DNA of 32,554 nucleotides from Chloroflexota bacterium (GTDB taxonomy: Bacteria > Chloroflexota > Anaerolineae > UBA4142), in contig VGOB01000037.1 in NCBI GenBank assembly GCA_016865935.1, positions 1 through 32,554 of the forward strand, read 5' to 3'. This document shows, piece by piece, positions 1 to 7,966 of this stretch. Each line of letters opens with the position of its first letter. The stretch's first letter is position 1. A program made the translations under genes and the position numbers. A model generated the notes under the pieces. It searched no databases. It was given only the letters and a program-made list of their open reading frames with translations, and was not told where the DNA came from.

Positions 1-84
1 AACATGGCTCAAGTATAAGCGGATGTGAGCAACTTGTCTATCCCAATTAAGTAGGATTGACTATTGTGAAAAGATTACCCCAAG

Positions 85-183
85 TTATTGAGAAGATACT
101 TCCGGCGTATTGCCCAGCGGCGTGATCGCGCCAAGTCCGGTGATGACGACGCGGGTGCGGTGAGCGAGCGATGTGGATTGCAT
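85..183 (-). pseudogene. fabF: 5-prime remnant of beta-ketoacyl-ACP synthase II (fabF)
   Basis: A 32-codon frame starts at an ATG (183-181) preceded by a good ribosome binding site (GGAAAG). Its residues 11-25 (RVVITGLGAITPLGN) match the nearly invariant N-terminus of FabF-type ketoacyl-ACP synthases. After TPE the similarity ends and a TAA follows at 87-85. FabF is normally about 410 residues, so only the first strand and turn remain. It lies on the same strand as plsX, another fatty-acid/phospholipid gene, which supports an ancestral lipid cluster. The break at about 97 could be a mobile-element boundary, a deletion, or a misjoined contig end. Only 97 bases lie beyond it, so these cannot be separated. 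Bases 1-84 hold nothing recognisable. Confidence 0.7.
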
Positions 184-223
184 CTTCTTTCCTGTTACGT
201 GTGCGCGAGGGTATCAGCCGCCA

Positions 224-544
224 TCAGGTCGCGAGTTTCACCTGTCTACTCACGGTTGGCACCTTGCGCCGTTGCGGTTGCATCACGCGCTTGGGACGAC
301 GCGCGGGCACTCCATATAACATTCCCCACGCGCTTATGTCCTCATCCAACTCAGCCCAGGAAACGCCTTGCCCGTTTCCCATAATCTCAAAGTTGTTGCG
401 CTGTTGTGCTGTCGCTTCAGATAGACGCCATGACCAAGCAAGAGGCACGCTGATCGTGCGCCCGTCTGATAATTGCGCGACGATACTATCATTTGTGACT
501 TTGAGAGTAGCAATGCGTGGTTCACTACTTTCCACAATGTTCAT
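224..544 (-). CDS. DUF2442 family protein
   Basis: This 106-residue protein has the DUF2442 pattern: LSDGRTISVPLAW (residues 26-38), then LSEAT and QQRNNFEIMGNGQGVSW, and an acidic LDEDISAWGML end of the domain (about residues 66-76). The last 25 residues are basic and probably unstructured. It starts at 544 behind a strong AGGAGG site, which lies inside the end of the upstream DUF4160 frame. The two genes overlap by 20 bases and are surely co-translated. DUF2442 and DUF4160 genes are very often paired and have been proposed as a toxin-antitoxin-like module. No biochemical role is firmly established. The family assignment is good, the function is unknown. Confidence 0.8.
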   Translation of the reverse strand: MNIVESSEPRIATLKVTNDSIVAQLSDGRTISVPLAWSWRLSEATAQQRNNFEIMGNGQGVSWAELDEDISAWGMLYGVPARRPKRVMQPQRRKVPTVSRQVKLAT

Positions 545-764
545 CCCATGCCTCCTGGATAAGGTTATGATATTTCAAGATGATTGACCGAATCCGATTG
601 AGTTCCACAGGCGAGAACCCATCGTTGGCACACAAGGCAACGGGTTCAAGCCAAAACTTGCACAACATTCGTTCACGACGGGTATGCACATGCATTGGCT
701 CGTTGCAATCGAAACTGTAGAAGAAGAAACGATATGGACCAGGAATACCGCGAATAGTTGGCAT
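525..764 (-). CDS. DUF4160 family protein
   Basis: This 79-residue protein begins MPTIRGIPGPYRFFFYSFD and continues with NEPMHVHTRRE, the DUF4160 signature (a Pro-Thr-Ile start, an aromatic strand, and a His-x-His motif at about residues 25-27). The second half is helical (FSPVELNRIRSIILKYHNLIQEAWDEHCG), as in the family, where it often carries a short helix ending in W. It overlaps the downstream DUF2442 gene by 20 bases. Its start lies 50 bases after the end of plsX on the same strand, so it may be read from the plsX promoter. The pair sits between plsX and the fabF remnant, as if inserted in a lipid operon. Function unknown. Confidence 0.8.
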   Translation of the reverse strand: MPTIRGIPGPYRFFFYSFDCNEPMHVHTRRERMLCKFWLEPVALCANDGFSPVELNRIRSIILKYHNLIQEAWDEHCGK

Positions 765-814
765 CGAGTCCTCTTGTCTAGAATGCGCCTCGCGCTTGAT
801 TATAGATCAAGTGG

Positions 815-1810
815 CTAGGCTTCTTGCACGCCCGCGCGGATCAATTCGACGACGTTCCCTTCCACCGCTTCTTTCGCGACGCGGATCGCGTTTTTGATCG
901 CGTTCGTGTCCGAACTGCCGTGTCCGATGATGACGACGCCGTCCACGCCGAGCAAAATGCCGCCGCCAACTTCAGACGGATCGAGCCGCGCTTTGAGCGC
1001 GTCGAACGCGGGCTTTGCCAGCAGCGCGCCGAGAACCGCGAGCGGTCGCTTTTTAATTTCGGCTTTGATGAAACCGACCATAGTTTTCGCGAGTGATTCA
1101 CTCAGCTTGATCGCGACGTTGCCAACGTAGCCGTCGCAGACGATCACGTCCATCGTCCCCTTGGGAATATCGCGCCCTTCCGCGTTGCCGACGAAATTGA
1201 TCTTGCTTTTTTTCAACAGCGCGTACGCGTCGCGGACAACTTGCGGTCCCTTGCCTTCTTCCTCGCCGTTCGACAAAAGCCCGACGCGCGGATTCGGAAC
1301 TCCCAAACCTTTTTCCGCGTAGATCGATCCCATCAGCGCGAATTGATAGAGATATTCCGGTTTCACGTCCGCGTTCGCGCCGATGTCGAGCAGAAGCACG
1401 CGCCCGGTTGCAGTCGGCAATGTCGTCGTCAGCGCGGGGCGTTTGATCCCTTTGATGCGACCCAGCAAGTATGGTCCCGCAATCGCCGCCGCCATCGCCG
1501 CGCCGGTGTTGCCCGCAGTCACGAACGCGTCGGCTTGTTTGTCGCGCACGAGTTTGACCGCGAGATTCATCGACGCGTCTTTTTTCGCCTTGACCGCTTC
1601 GACGTGCTCGGTCATACCGATCATCGTCGGCGCGTGCACGATCGGCAGATCGAGTCCGCGCGTATCGTGCTTGGCGAGTTCGGCTTTGATTTTATTTTCG
1701 TCGCCGACGAGAATGACGGAAACATTGTACGCGCGCGCGGCGAGTACGGCTCCGGCGACATCGGGAACGGGATGCGCATCACTGCCCATCGCATCGAGAG
1801 CGATTTTCAT
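815..1810 (-). CDS. plsX: Phosphate acyltransferase PlsX
   Basis: PlsX converts acyl-ACP and phosphate to acyl-phosphate, the donor used by PlsY in phosphatidic acid synthesis. It works as a peripheral membrane enzyme. The 331-residue length is normal. Family hallmarks are MKIALDAMGSDAHP at the N-terminus, the GNTGAAMAAA segment (about residues 100-109), LLDIGANADVKPEYL, LLSNGEEEGKGPQVVRDAY and the C-terminal LLGVDGVVIIGHGSSD. The start has an AAGGAG site six bases upstream. The usual neighbours fabH, fabD, fabG and acpP are not seen, and only a fabF stub remains 630 bases downstream. A minus-strand promoter at 1893-1921 fits it. The gene is divergent from the CheB-CheR gene. Confidence 0.96.
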   Translation of the reverse strand: MKIALDAMGSDAHPVPDVAGAVLAARAYNVSVILVGDENKIKAELAKHDTRGLDLPIVHAPTMIGMTEHVEAVKAKKDASMNLAVKLVRDKQADAFVTAGNTGAAMAAAIAGPYLLGRIKGIKRPALTTTLPTATGRVLLLDIGANADVKPEYLYQFALMGSIYAEKGLGVPNPRVGLLSNGEEEGKGPQVVRDAYALLKKSKINFVGNAEGRDIPKGTMDVIVCDGYVGNVAIKLSESLAKTMVGFIKAEIKKRPLAVLGALLAKPAFDALKARLDPSEVGGGILLGVDGVVIIGHGSSDTNAIKNAIRVAKEAVEGNVVELIRAGVQEA

Positions 1811-1845
1811 AGCGGCTCCTTGGGGAAAAAGTCAATTGGTGATTG

Positions 1846-1880
1846 GTCAACTAGTGACTAGTCACCGATCACTAGTTGAC
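1846..1880. repeat. Perfect 12-bp inverted repeat in plsX/che intergenic region
   Basis: Arms GTCAACTAGTGA (1846-1857) and TCACTAGTTGAC (1869-1880) are perfectly complementary around an 11-base loop. The wider stretch 1831-1880 consists of a degenerate stutter of GTGATTGGT/CTAGTGA words. In the plsX transcript this would fold in the 5-prime leader just before the ribosome binding site. Confidence 0.7.
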
Positions 1881-1892
1881 TATTCGGCGACT

Positions 1893-1921
1893 ATTTTACT
1901 CGACTTGCTATGAATTTGCAA
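1893..1921 (-). promoter_or_regulatory. Putative sigma-70-type promoter for plsX
   Basis: On the minus strand TTGCAA (1916-1921) and TAAAAT (1893-1898) are 17 bases apart. The element lies about 80 bases upstream of the plsX start. It is back to back with the che promoter but is not a perfect consensus. Confidence 0.45.
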
Positions 1922-1935
1922 AACTCGAATCGCTG

Positions 1936-1964
1936 TTGACTTGCAAAGAAATGAGATGTATACT
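1936..1964 (+). promoter_or_regulatory. Promoter of the CheB-CheR-PAS gene
   Basis: TTGACT (1936-1941) and TATACT (1959-1964) are separated by 17 bases, each with one mismatch to the consensus. The start codon at 2023 lies about 50 bases after the expected transcription start. Confidence 0.7.
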
Positions 1965-2022
1965 GTCCCCGACAGACAAACCCAGTTACGCGCGGAATTA
2001 TTTTCCGCAAGGAGATGCTTCG

Positions 2023-5000
2023 ATGGTGAAGAAAAAGCAACCTCGCCTAGCGACTCGCCGTTCACGTACCCCCCCCCCGTCCTCTAGTTCCGCTTGATTC
2101 CTCGCCCGCGTCAGCCATCGCCAAGGACGCGCCCGCCGCGCCGATCGCGGCAGAAGAGACCGCGCGGCCGATCACCGCGCCCGCGCAGACCTTCGAGGTC
2201 TCGGAGACCTCGAAGGTCTCGGAATCCGCGCCCTCCTTCCCCGTCGTCGGCATTGGCGCGTCGGCGGGCGGTCTCGCCGCGCTCGAAGGGTTCTTTGCAA
2301 ATATGCCGGCGGACACCGAAGGCGGCATCGCGTTCGTCATCGTGCAACACCTCGACCCCGGTCACAAGAGCATTCTCACCGATCTCGTTCAACGTTACAC
2401 CAAGATGCAGGTCTTTGAAGTCGAAGATGGAATGACGGTCGAGCCGAACTGCGCCTACATCATTCCGCCGAACAAAGATATGGCGCTCTTGCACGACAAA
2501 CTGCATCTGATCGAACCCGCCGCGCCGCGCGGCTTGCGTCTCCCGATCGATTTCTTTTTCCGCTCGCTCGCGCAGGATCGCGGCGAGCAAGCGATTTGCA
2601 TCGTCCTCTCCGGCGCGGGCACCGATGGCACGCTCGGCTTGCGCGCGATCAAAGAAGTCGGCGGGATGGCGATGGTGCAGAATCCCGAATCGGCGGGGTA
2701 CGATGGAATGCCGCGCAGCGCGGTTGCCACCGGTCTCGCGGATTACGTTCTGCCGCCGAAAGATATGCCCAAGCAATTGATCGGCTACGTGCAGCACATC
2801 TTCGGACGCAAGAAAAAAGGCGGCGCGGCTATTCCAGTGGATGTCAACAGTTGGATTCAGCGCATCCTGGTTTTATTGCGCTCATCGAGCGGACACGATT
2901 TTTCCTGCTACAAGCAATCCACGATTTTGCGCCGCGTCGAACGCCGGATGGCGGTGCATCAGATCGAGCGGATCGAGCAGTACGTCCAATATCTGCGGCA
3001 GAACGAAATCGAACAGTTGACGCTCTTTCGCGAACTCTTGATCGGCGTGACCGGCTTTTTCCGCGACCCGGAAGCGTACGGGGTGTTGCTCGAAGGCGCG
3101 ATCAACAAACTGCTGGCGGACCGTCCCGTCGGCACGCAGTTGCGCGTGTGGACGCCGGGCTGTTCGACCGGCGAAGAGGCGTACTCGATCGCGATGCTGT
3201 TCCAGGAACAGATGGAACACTCGGGGCGGCAGTTCAATCTCCAGGTTTTCGCGACCGACATTGACCAGACGGCAATCGAAAAAGCGCGCGTCGGCTTGTA
3301 CCCCGCGAACATCGCCGCCGATGTGACGCCGGAGCGGCTGGGACGGTTCTTCATTCGCGAAGGCGACGACGCGTTCCGCGTCAAGAAAAGCATCCGCGAC
3401 GTGCTCGTCTTCGCCGAGCAGGACGTCATCAAAGACCCGCCGTTTTCCAAGATTGATTTGCTCACTTGCCGCAACCTGCTCATCTATATGCAAGCCGAAT
3501 TGCAGCGCAAAGTCATTCCGATCTTTCATTACGCGTTGAATCCCGGCGGATTTCTTTTCCTCGGCAGTTCCGAGTCCGTCGGCGAGTTCACCAATCTGTT
3601 CGAAGCGATAGACCGCAAATGGAAATTGTATCTGCGGAAAGAAGTCGCCTTTCCGCACGGCGTGGCGGTGGAAATGCCGGTGCACGTTCCTCCGGCGGCG
3701 CGCATCGAAGCAAAAGAAAGAAAAGTCAACGCCCGCGAAGTGACCGAGCGGACGCTCTTGACGGATTACGCGCCCGCGTGCGTGACAGTCAATTCGCACG
3801 GCGAGATTCTCTACGTCCACGGACGCACCGGCAAATACCTGGAACTGACGACCGGCGAAATGAGCGCGAACATTCTCCGCGCCGCGCGCGAAGGTTTGCG
3901 GCTGGAACTGGCGACCGCGCTCCGCAAAGTCGTCACCGGCAAAAAGCAAATCCGCTACGACGGGCTGACGGTCAAGACGAACGGCGACACCGAGCGCGTG
4001 AACCTGATCGTCAAACCGGCGGATGTGTTCTCCGTCGAGACCGGGACGCTCCTCGTCATCTTCGAACCCGCCGGACCGACGCGCGCGCCGGCGCGGCCGG
4101 CGAAGGGGAAAAAGCCGACGCCGGTGGAGGAGGTAGGCACTCGCAGCAATCAGCACATCGCCGCGCTGGAGCGCGAGTTGCGCGTCAAGGAAGAATATCT
4201 CCAGACGACGGTCGAAGAATTGGAAACCGCGAACGAGGAACTGAAATCCACGAACGAGGAATTGCAGTCTACGAACGAAGAATTGCAATCCACGAACGAG
4301 GAATTGGAAACGTCGAAAGAGGAGTTGCAATCGGTCAACGAAGAGTTGGTGACGGTCAACACCGAACTGCAGCAAAAGATCGAAGACTTGTCGCGCGCCA
4401 ACAACGATATGAACAACCTGCTCGCCGGCACCGGCATCGGCACGATTTTCTTGGATCACCAACAGAACATTCTGCGCTTCACTCCGGCGGTCACGCGCAT
4501 CATTCCGTTGCAGGCAAGCGATGTCGGACGGCCACTGGAACATTTTTCGTCGAACGTGACGAATGTGGAAAATCTCGCCAGTGACATTCGAGCCGTGCTC
4601 GATTTATTGACACCGCACGAAGCCGAAGTGCAAACGAAAGACGGACATTGGTACCTGATGCGGATTCTGCCGTACCGCACGCTAGAGAACGTCATCGAAG
4701 GCGTAGTGCTGACGTTCTGCGAGATCACGGAGCAAAAGCGTTTGCAGGAGGCACTGCGCAACACGGAGAGCGCACTCCGCCTCGCCGTTGTCCTGCGCGA
4801 CGCGAACGACGCGATCACGGCTCACGATTTGCAGGGGCGCATTCTGGCGTGGAATCCGATGGCGGAGAAACTGTACGGCTGGAGCGAAGCGGACGCGCTC
4901 GCGATGAACATCCGCGAGATCGTGCCGATGGACAAGCGCGCCGAGTCCATCGCGTATGCGGAGAAACTCGCGCGCGGCGAACCGGTCGAGGCGTTCGAGA

Positions 5001-5119
5001 CGCAGCGCGTCACCAAAGCCGGGCAAACGCTGGACGTTCGGCTGACCGTCACCGTGCTCGTGGACGCGCAAGGCAAGCCGTATGCGGTGGCGACGACGGA
5101 GCGGAATGTGACGACCTAA
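2023..5119 (+). CDS. CheB-CheR-PAS chemosensory fusion protein, frameshifted at a C10 tract
   Basis: The fusion of a CheB methylesterase, a CheR methyltransferase and PAS domains is a known hybrid signalling architecture. The long frame opens at 2051 but has no ATG, GTG or TTG before 2303, which lies after the CheB motif VGIGASAGG (codons 2246-2272). A proper start, ATG 2023 behind AAGGAG, runs in another frame to a TGA at 2095. Both frames meet at ten C's (2069-2078), and nine C's would give one protein of about 1031 residues. CheB has the QHLDP and GTDGTLGL motifs. CheR has GVTGFFRDPEAY, WTPGCSTGEEAYSIAM and LLTCRNLLIYM. Next come a PAS, a coiled coil of repeated STNEELQ words (about 4210-4400), and two further PAS regions. 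The protein ends after ATTERNVTT, where relatives usually continue into a kinase. Whether the shift is an error, a mutation or a phase switch is undecided. Confidence 0.88.
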
Positions 5120-5325
5120 CCCCCAACCCCCTTCCCTCGTAGGGAAGGGGGCAAGGGGGAGATGTGACGACCTAACCCCAACCCCCTTCCCTCGTAGGGA
5201 AGGGGGCAAGGGGGAGATGTGACGACCTAACCCCCAACCCCCTTCCCTCGTAGGGAAGGGGACAGAAGGAGATGTGACGACCTAACCCCCAACCCCCTTC
5301 CCTCGCAGGGAAGGGGGCAGGGGGA
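5105..5325. repeat. Four tandem copies of a 55-bp unit
   Basis: Units lie at 5105-5160, 5161-5215, 5216-5270 and 5271-5325. Each begins with (A/G)ATGTGACGACCTAA, which in the first copy is the coding end and stop of the CheB-CheR gene. Each then holds the palindrome CCCCCTTCCCTCG-YAGGGAAGGGGG. The unit therefore contains a copied gene end plus a hairpin. The short spacing and the lack of unique spacers exclude a CRISPR array. Confidence 0.9.
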
Positions 5326-5342
5326 TAGGTATGGAGGCAAGT

Positions 5343-6737
5343 ATGGCAAAGAGGGAATCCACCTCCCCAGACAAATTCGCCACACTACGCAGAGAGGCAG
5401 AAGAGATCGCGCGAACACAACCCGCGGAATTGGGGAGGTTATCACGCGAAGAGATGCAGCGCGTCGTGCACGAACTGCAGGTGCATCAAATCGAATTGGA
5501 GATGCAGAACGATGAACTGCGCCGCACTCAGGCGGAACTGGAAGACGCGCGCGACCGCTACCGCGATCTGTACGATTTCGCGCCGGTCGGCTATCTCACG
5601 CTCGACGACAAGAACATCATTCGAGAAGCCAATCTTACCGCCGCGGCAATGCTGGGTGTTGAGCGCGCGCGCTTTGTCAACCAACCGTTGTCACGCTTTA
5701 TCGCGCGGAACACTCAAGACGTTTTTTATCTCTTTCACAAACATTTGCTCGACACGCAGACGCGGCAGGTGTGCGAATTGAAAATGGTCAAGTCCGACCA
5801 GTCTGAATTCGATGTCGCGCTGGAAGCGATTGCGGCGCGTGACGCCAATGGCGCGCCTACGCTCCGCGTCTCGCTGAGCGACATTACGACGCGCAAGCGC
5901 GCGGAAGCGATTCTGGCGCAACATTCGGAACACCTGGAGCAACTCGTCGCAGAGCGGACGCGTGAACTGCGCGACGCGCAAGCGCAACTCCTTCAGCAGG
6001 AACGGCTAGCAGTCCTGGGACAAATCGTCGGCGGCGTCAGCCACGAACTCCGTGGTCCTCTGGGCGCGATCAAGAACGTGGCATGGCTGCTCAAGCGCCC
6101 ACTCGCCGCGTCTGATCCCGAGACAAAAGAGACCCTGGACATCCTCAACCGCGAAGTGGCAATCGCCGACCGGATCCTTACAAGTTTGATGAATTATGCG
6201 AATCCTAAACCGCCTTTCCGCTGCAAGACCAACGTGACCGAAATACTTGACGCGGCAATCGCGCAAACTACGATTCCAGCGCGCGTCACGGTAATCAAAC
6301 AATACGCCGAACCCTTGCCTGCGCTGATGGCAGACCCCGATCAACTCGAAATCGTGTTTGGCAACCTGATTCGCAACGCCGTGCAAGCCATGCCCGCTGG
6401 CGGACAACTGACGATAAAGACAGAGGGCGAAACGCTCCGCGTGAAGGATGAAACTTTGGGCGAAGATTTCGTCTCTCATCCCTCATCCTTCATCCTTGTC
6501 AGCATTTCCGATACCGGCGTCGGCGTCGCGCCGGACATTTTAGACAAAATCTTTCAGCCGCTGTTCAGCACCAAGGCGCAGGGAATGGGCTTGGGACTCT
6601 CGCTCTGCAAATTGCTCGTCGAGGGACATGGCGGCAAAATTCAGGTCACGAGTCAGATAGACAAAGGTACGACGGTGATCGTGAATCTACCTGTTGCGCC
6701 TGGAACTACCCGCTCCTCGGATACTCAAGCTGGATAA
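5343..6737 (+). CDS. PAS-domain sensor histidine kinase
   Basis: This is a soluble sensor kinase with no membrane segment. The start chosen is ATG 5343, which has GGAGG five bases upstream; an in-frame ATG at 5331 has a poorer site. Residues 38-68 carry the helix with ELQVHQIELEMQNDELR typical of this family, followed by a PAS domain (about 70-195). A coiled linker then leads to HisKA with LGQIVGGVSHELRGPLG (phospho-acceptor His234). In the ATPase domain the N box is GNLIRNAVQAMP, the G1 box SDTGVG and the G2 box GMGLGLSLCKLL. Residues 361-384, between two strands of the ATPase domain, are encoded by a stutter repeat. The 55-bp repeats separate it from the CheB-CheR-PAS gene, and together the two genes look like a split hybrid kinase. 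Ligand unknown. Confidence 0.93.
   Translation: MAKRESTSPDKFATLRREAEEIARTQPAELGRLSREEMQRVVHELQVHQIELEMQNDELRRTQAELEDARDRYRDLYDFAPVGYLTLDDKNIIREANLTAAAMLGVERARFVNQPLSRFIARNTQDVFYLFHKHLLDTQTRQVCELKMVKSDQSEFDVALEAIAARDANGAPTLRVSLSDITTRKRAEAILAQHSEHLEQLVAERTRELRDAQAQLLQQERLAVLGQIVGGVSHELRGPLGAIKNVAWLLKRPLAASDPETKETLDILNREVAIADRILTSLMNYANPKPPFRCKTNVTEILDAAIAQTTIPARVTVIKQYAEPLPALMADPDQLEIVFGNLIRNAVQAMPAGGQLTIKTEGETLRVKDETLGEDFVSHPSSFILVSISDTGVGVAPDILDKIFQPLFSTKAQGMGLGLSLCKLLVEGHGGKIQVTSQIDKGTTVIVNLPVAPGTTRSSDTQAG
6444..6497. repeat. Stutter repeat inside the histidine kinase frame
   Basis: AAGGATGAA (6444-6452) and TTCATCCTT (6489-6497) form perfect arms around TCATCCC/TCATCCT stutter words. The same words make up the intergenic repeat at 9601-9715. 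It is read through in frame as part of the kinase ATPase domain. Confidence 0.8.
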
Positions 6738-6758
6738 CGCAGTTTGGAGGAAACAATC

Positions 6759-6782
6759 ATGGAACGCGCCAAGCCGCGGTGA
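6759..6782 (+). pseudogene. Seven-codon minicistron, possible stub of a response regulator gene
   Basis: A near-perfect ribosome binding site (GGAGGAAAC, 6746-6754) precedes ATG 6759, but the frame MERAKPR ends at TGA 6780. A kinase of this type is often followed by a response regulator whose start reads like MERAKILVVDDE. The stub may be the remains of such a gene after a deletion. This is inference, and it could also be a chance frame. Confidence 0.3.
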
Positions 6783-6872
6783 AGCAGAACGCGCCGCGCG
6801 ATCAAAGGTTTTCTTTTTCCCCAACTTGTGCTAGAATGAACGCCATCAGAAATTCAGAGGGGAGAAATCGCG

Positions 6873-7325
6873 ATGGAAGTTTTGTTGCTGAAAAACGTGC
6901 CGGGCGTGGGTAGCGCCGGGCAAGTGAAAAAAGTGAACGATGGACACGCGCGCAATTATCTGCTCCCGCGCAAGCTCGCCGTCCCGGCGACCGGCGGCGC
7001 GGTCAAGCAAGCCGAAACGATCAAAGCCGCCGCCGCGCGCCGCGACGCGAAGACACTCGGCGAAGCGCAAGAATTGGCAAAGCAGTTGGGGCAAATCACG
7101 CTGACCTTTCGCGCCAAAGCCGGAGAGGGCGAACGACTCTTCGGTTCGATCACTTCGAGCGATGTGGCGGACGCGCTCGCGCGCGATCATCGCATCAACG
7201 TTGATAGACGCAAGATTGATTTGGAATTGCCGATCAAAGAACTGGGTGAAAAGCAGGTCGCGATCAAGGTGCATCCCGAAGTGACTGCCCAGGTGACGGT
7301 CGCCGTCGAGCGCGAACCGGCGTAG
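6873..7325 (+). CDS. rplI: 50S ribosomal protein L9
   Basis: L9 binds 23S rRNA near the L1 stalk and helps maintain the reading frame. The 150-residue protein starts MEVLLLKNVPGVGSAGQVKK and has the PROSITE-type segment GHARNYLLPRKLAVPAT at about residues 28-44. A long connecting helix follows (residues 45-75), and then a C-terminal domain with KAGEGERLFGSIT and VKVHPEVTAQVTV-like strands (here IKVHPEVTAQVTVAVE). An AGGGGAG site precedes the ATG. The usual partners rpsF, ssb and rpsR are not next to it. Instead it is followed 11 bases later by a zinc-ribbon gene that may share its transcript. Confidence 0.97.
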   Translation: MEVLLLKNVPGVGSAGQVKKVNDGHARNYLLPRKLAVPATGGAVKQAETIKAAAARRDAKTLGEAQELAKQLGQITLTFRAKAGEGERLFGSITSSDVADALARDHRINVDRRKIDLELPIKELGEKQVAIKVHPEVTAQVTVAVEREPA

Positions 7326-7336
7326 TTGGTGCGGCG

Positions 7337-7690
7337 ATGAATGACTCGGCGATTCCGCCGGCGATGTTCCGGGAGATCGTCGCGCGCGTCCGGTGCGCGC
7401 TGTGCGGTCACCATTTTCGCGCGAACGATATCCAGGTTTTGGGACGGCGCGGCAACGCGTGGGCAATGCGCGCCCACTGCCCGATGTGCCGCGCGCAGGC
7501 GTTGCTGTTCGCCGTGGTCGAACCGCGCGCCGCGCACATGCTCTACAGCGATCTGGCGCCGGACGAATGGGCGCGCTTCAAAGATCGCCCGCCGATCGCA
7601 ACGGACGACGTGATCGCGTTCCACCAATTCATTCGCGCGTACGACGGCGATTTTTCCGAAATTTTGGACGAGCCGTTGCCGCCGGAATAA
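7337..7690 (+). CDS. Small zinc-ribbon protein of unknown function
   Basis: This 117-residue protein has two CxxC pairs, CALC (about residues 20-23) and CPMC (about 48-51), spaced as in a single zinc ribbon with the strand ANDIQVLGRRGNAWAMRAHC between them. The second half (residues 55-117) is acidic and aromatic, with PDEWARFKDRPPIATDDVIAFHQF and an FSEIL end, and is probably helical. No enzyme motif is visible. It follows rplI by 11 bases and ends just before a strong terminator, so the two are probably one operon. I do not recognise a named family. Confidence 0.8.
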   Translation: MNDSAIPPAMFREIVARVRCALCGHHFRANDIQVLGRRGNAWAMRAHCPMCRAQALLFAVVEPRAAHMLYSDLAPDEWARFKDRPPIATDDVIAFHQFIRAYDGDFSEILDEPLPPE

Positions 7691-7695
7691 TCCAG

Positions 7696-7732
7696 ACTTC
7701 CGAAGTTTTTCGAGCTTCGGAAGTTTTGTTTT
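7696..7732 (+). terminator. Rho-independent terminator after the rplI operon
   Basis: Perfect 10-bp arms ACTTCCGAAG (7696-7705) and CTTCGGAAGT (7715-7724) enclose a 9-base loop. They are followed by TTTGTTTT. Confidence 0.85.
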
Positions 7733-7771
7733 GCGTCCGAACAAGGGCAGGGCTTTGTCAAAGCCTTCATT

Positions 7772-7855
7772 GTGTCATTGCGAGGAGCGTTTTTTTTTGC
7801 GACGAAGCAATCCCCAAGCAACTCGGAGATTGCTTCGCTTTGCTCGCAATGACAC
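7772..7855. repeat. Palindromic element, GTGTCATTGCGAG family
   Basis: Terminal arms GTGTCATTGCGAG and CTCGCAATGACAC are perfectly complementary. Internal words GCGACGAAGCAATC and GATTGCTTCGC add a second arm pair. Related copies occur at 10582, 12323, 19621, 24630, 29481 and 29579. It is a REP-like non-coding dispersed repeat. Confidence 0.9.
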
Positions 7856-7890
7856 GTAACCGCGACTTGACAAAATCCTAGAACAAGGAG

Positions 7891-7918
7891 TTGACACATT
7901 TCGAAAACGTGGTATAAT
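7891..7918 (+). promoter_or_regulatory. Strong sigma-70-type promoter of the thioredoxin cluster
   Basis: TTGACA (7891-7896) and TATAAT (7913-7918) are both perfect matches, 16 bases apart. An extended -10 TGG precedes the TATAAT. The start point is expected near 7925, just at the operator. Confidence 0.88.
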
Positions 7919-7927
7919 ATCGGCAGG

Positions 7928-7944
7928 ATACCCCCCTAGGGTAT
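7928..7944 (+). promoter_or_regulatory. CsoR/CstR-family operator
   Basis: ATACCCCCCTAGGGTAT is a pseudo-inverted repeat of ATACCC and GGGTAT arms around a C/G tract. This is the known operator form of the CsoR-DUF156 repressors. It overlaps the expected transcription start, so a bound repressor would block initiation. A regulator of this family is encoded in the same cluster at 8561-8836, which suggests autoregulation. Confidence 0.72.
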
Positions 7945-7966
7945 ACGTCATTTCAAGGAGAAACCA

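Noticed and set aside
2882-4543. A 553-codon open frame antisense to the CheB-CheR gene
   Set aside because: It has the low-complexity composition of an antisense shadow (FQFLVRGFQF repeats mirror the STNEELQ coiled coil), and the plus frame has complete conserved domains.
2303-5119. CheB-CheR gene starting at ATG 2303
   Set aside because: That start is downstream of the CheB active-site motif and has no ribosome site. The promoter and AAGGAG point to 2023.
5105-5325. CRISPR array
   Set aside because: The four units are contiguous without unique spacers, and there are no cas genes.
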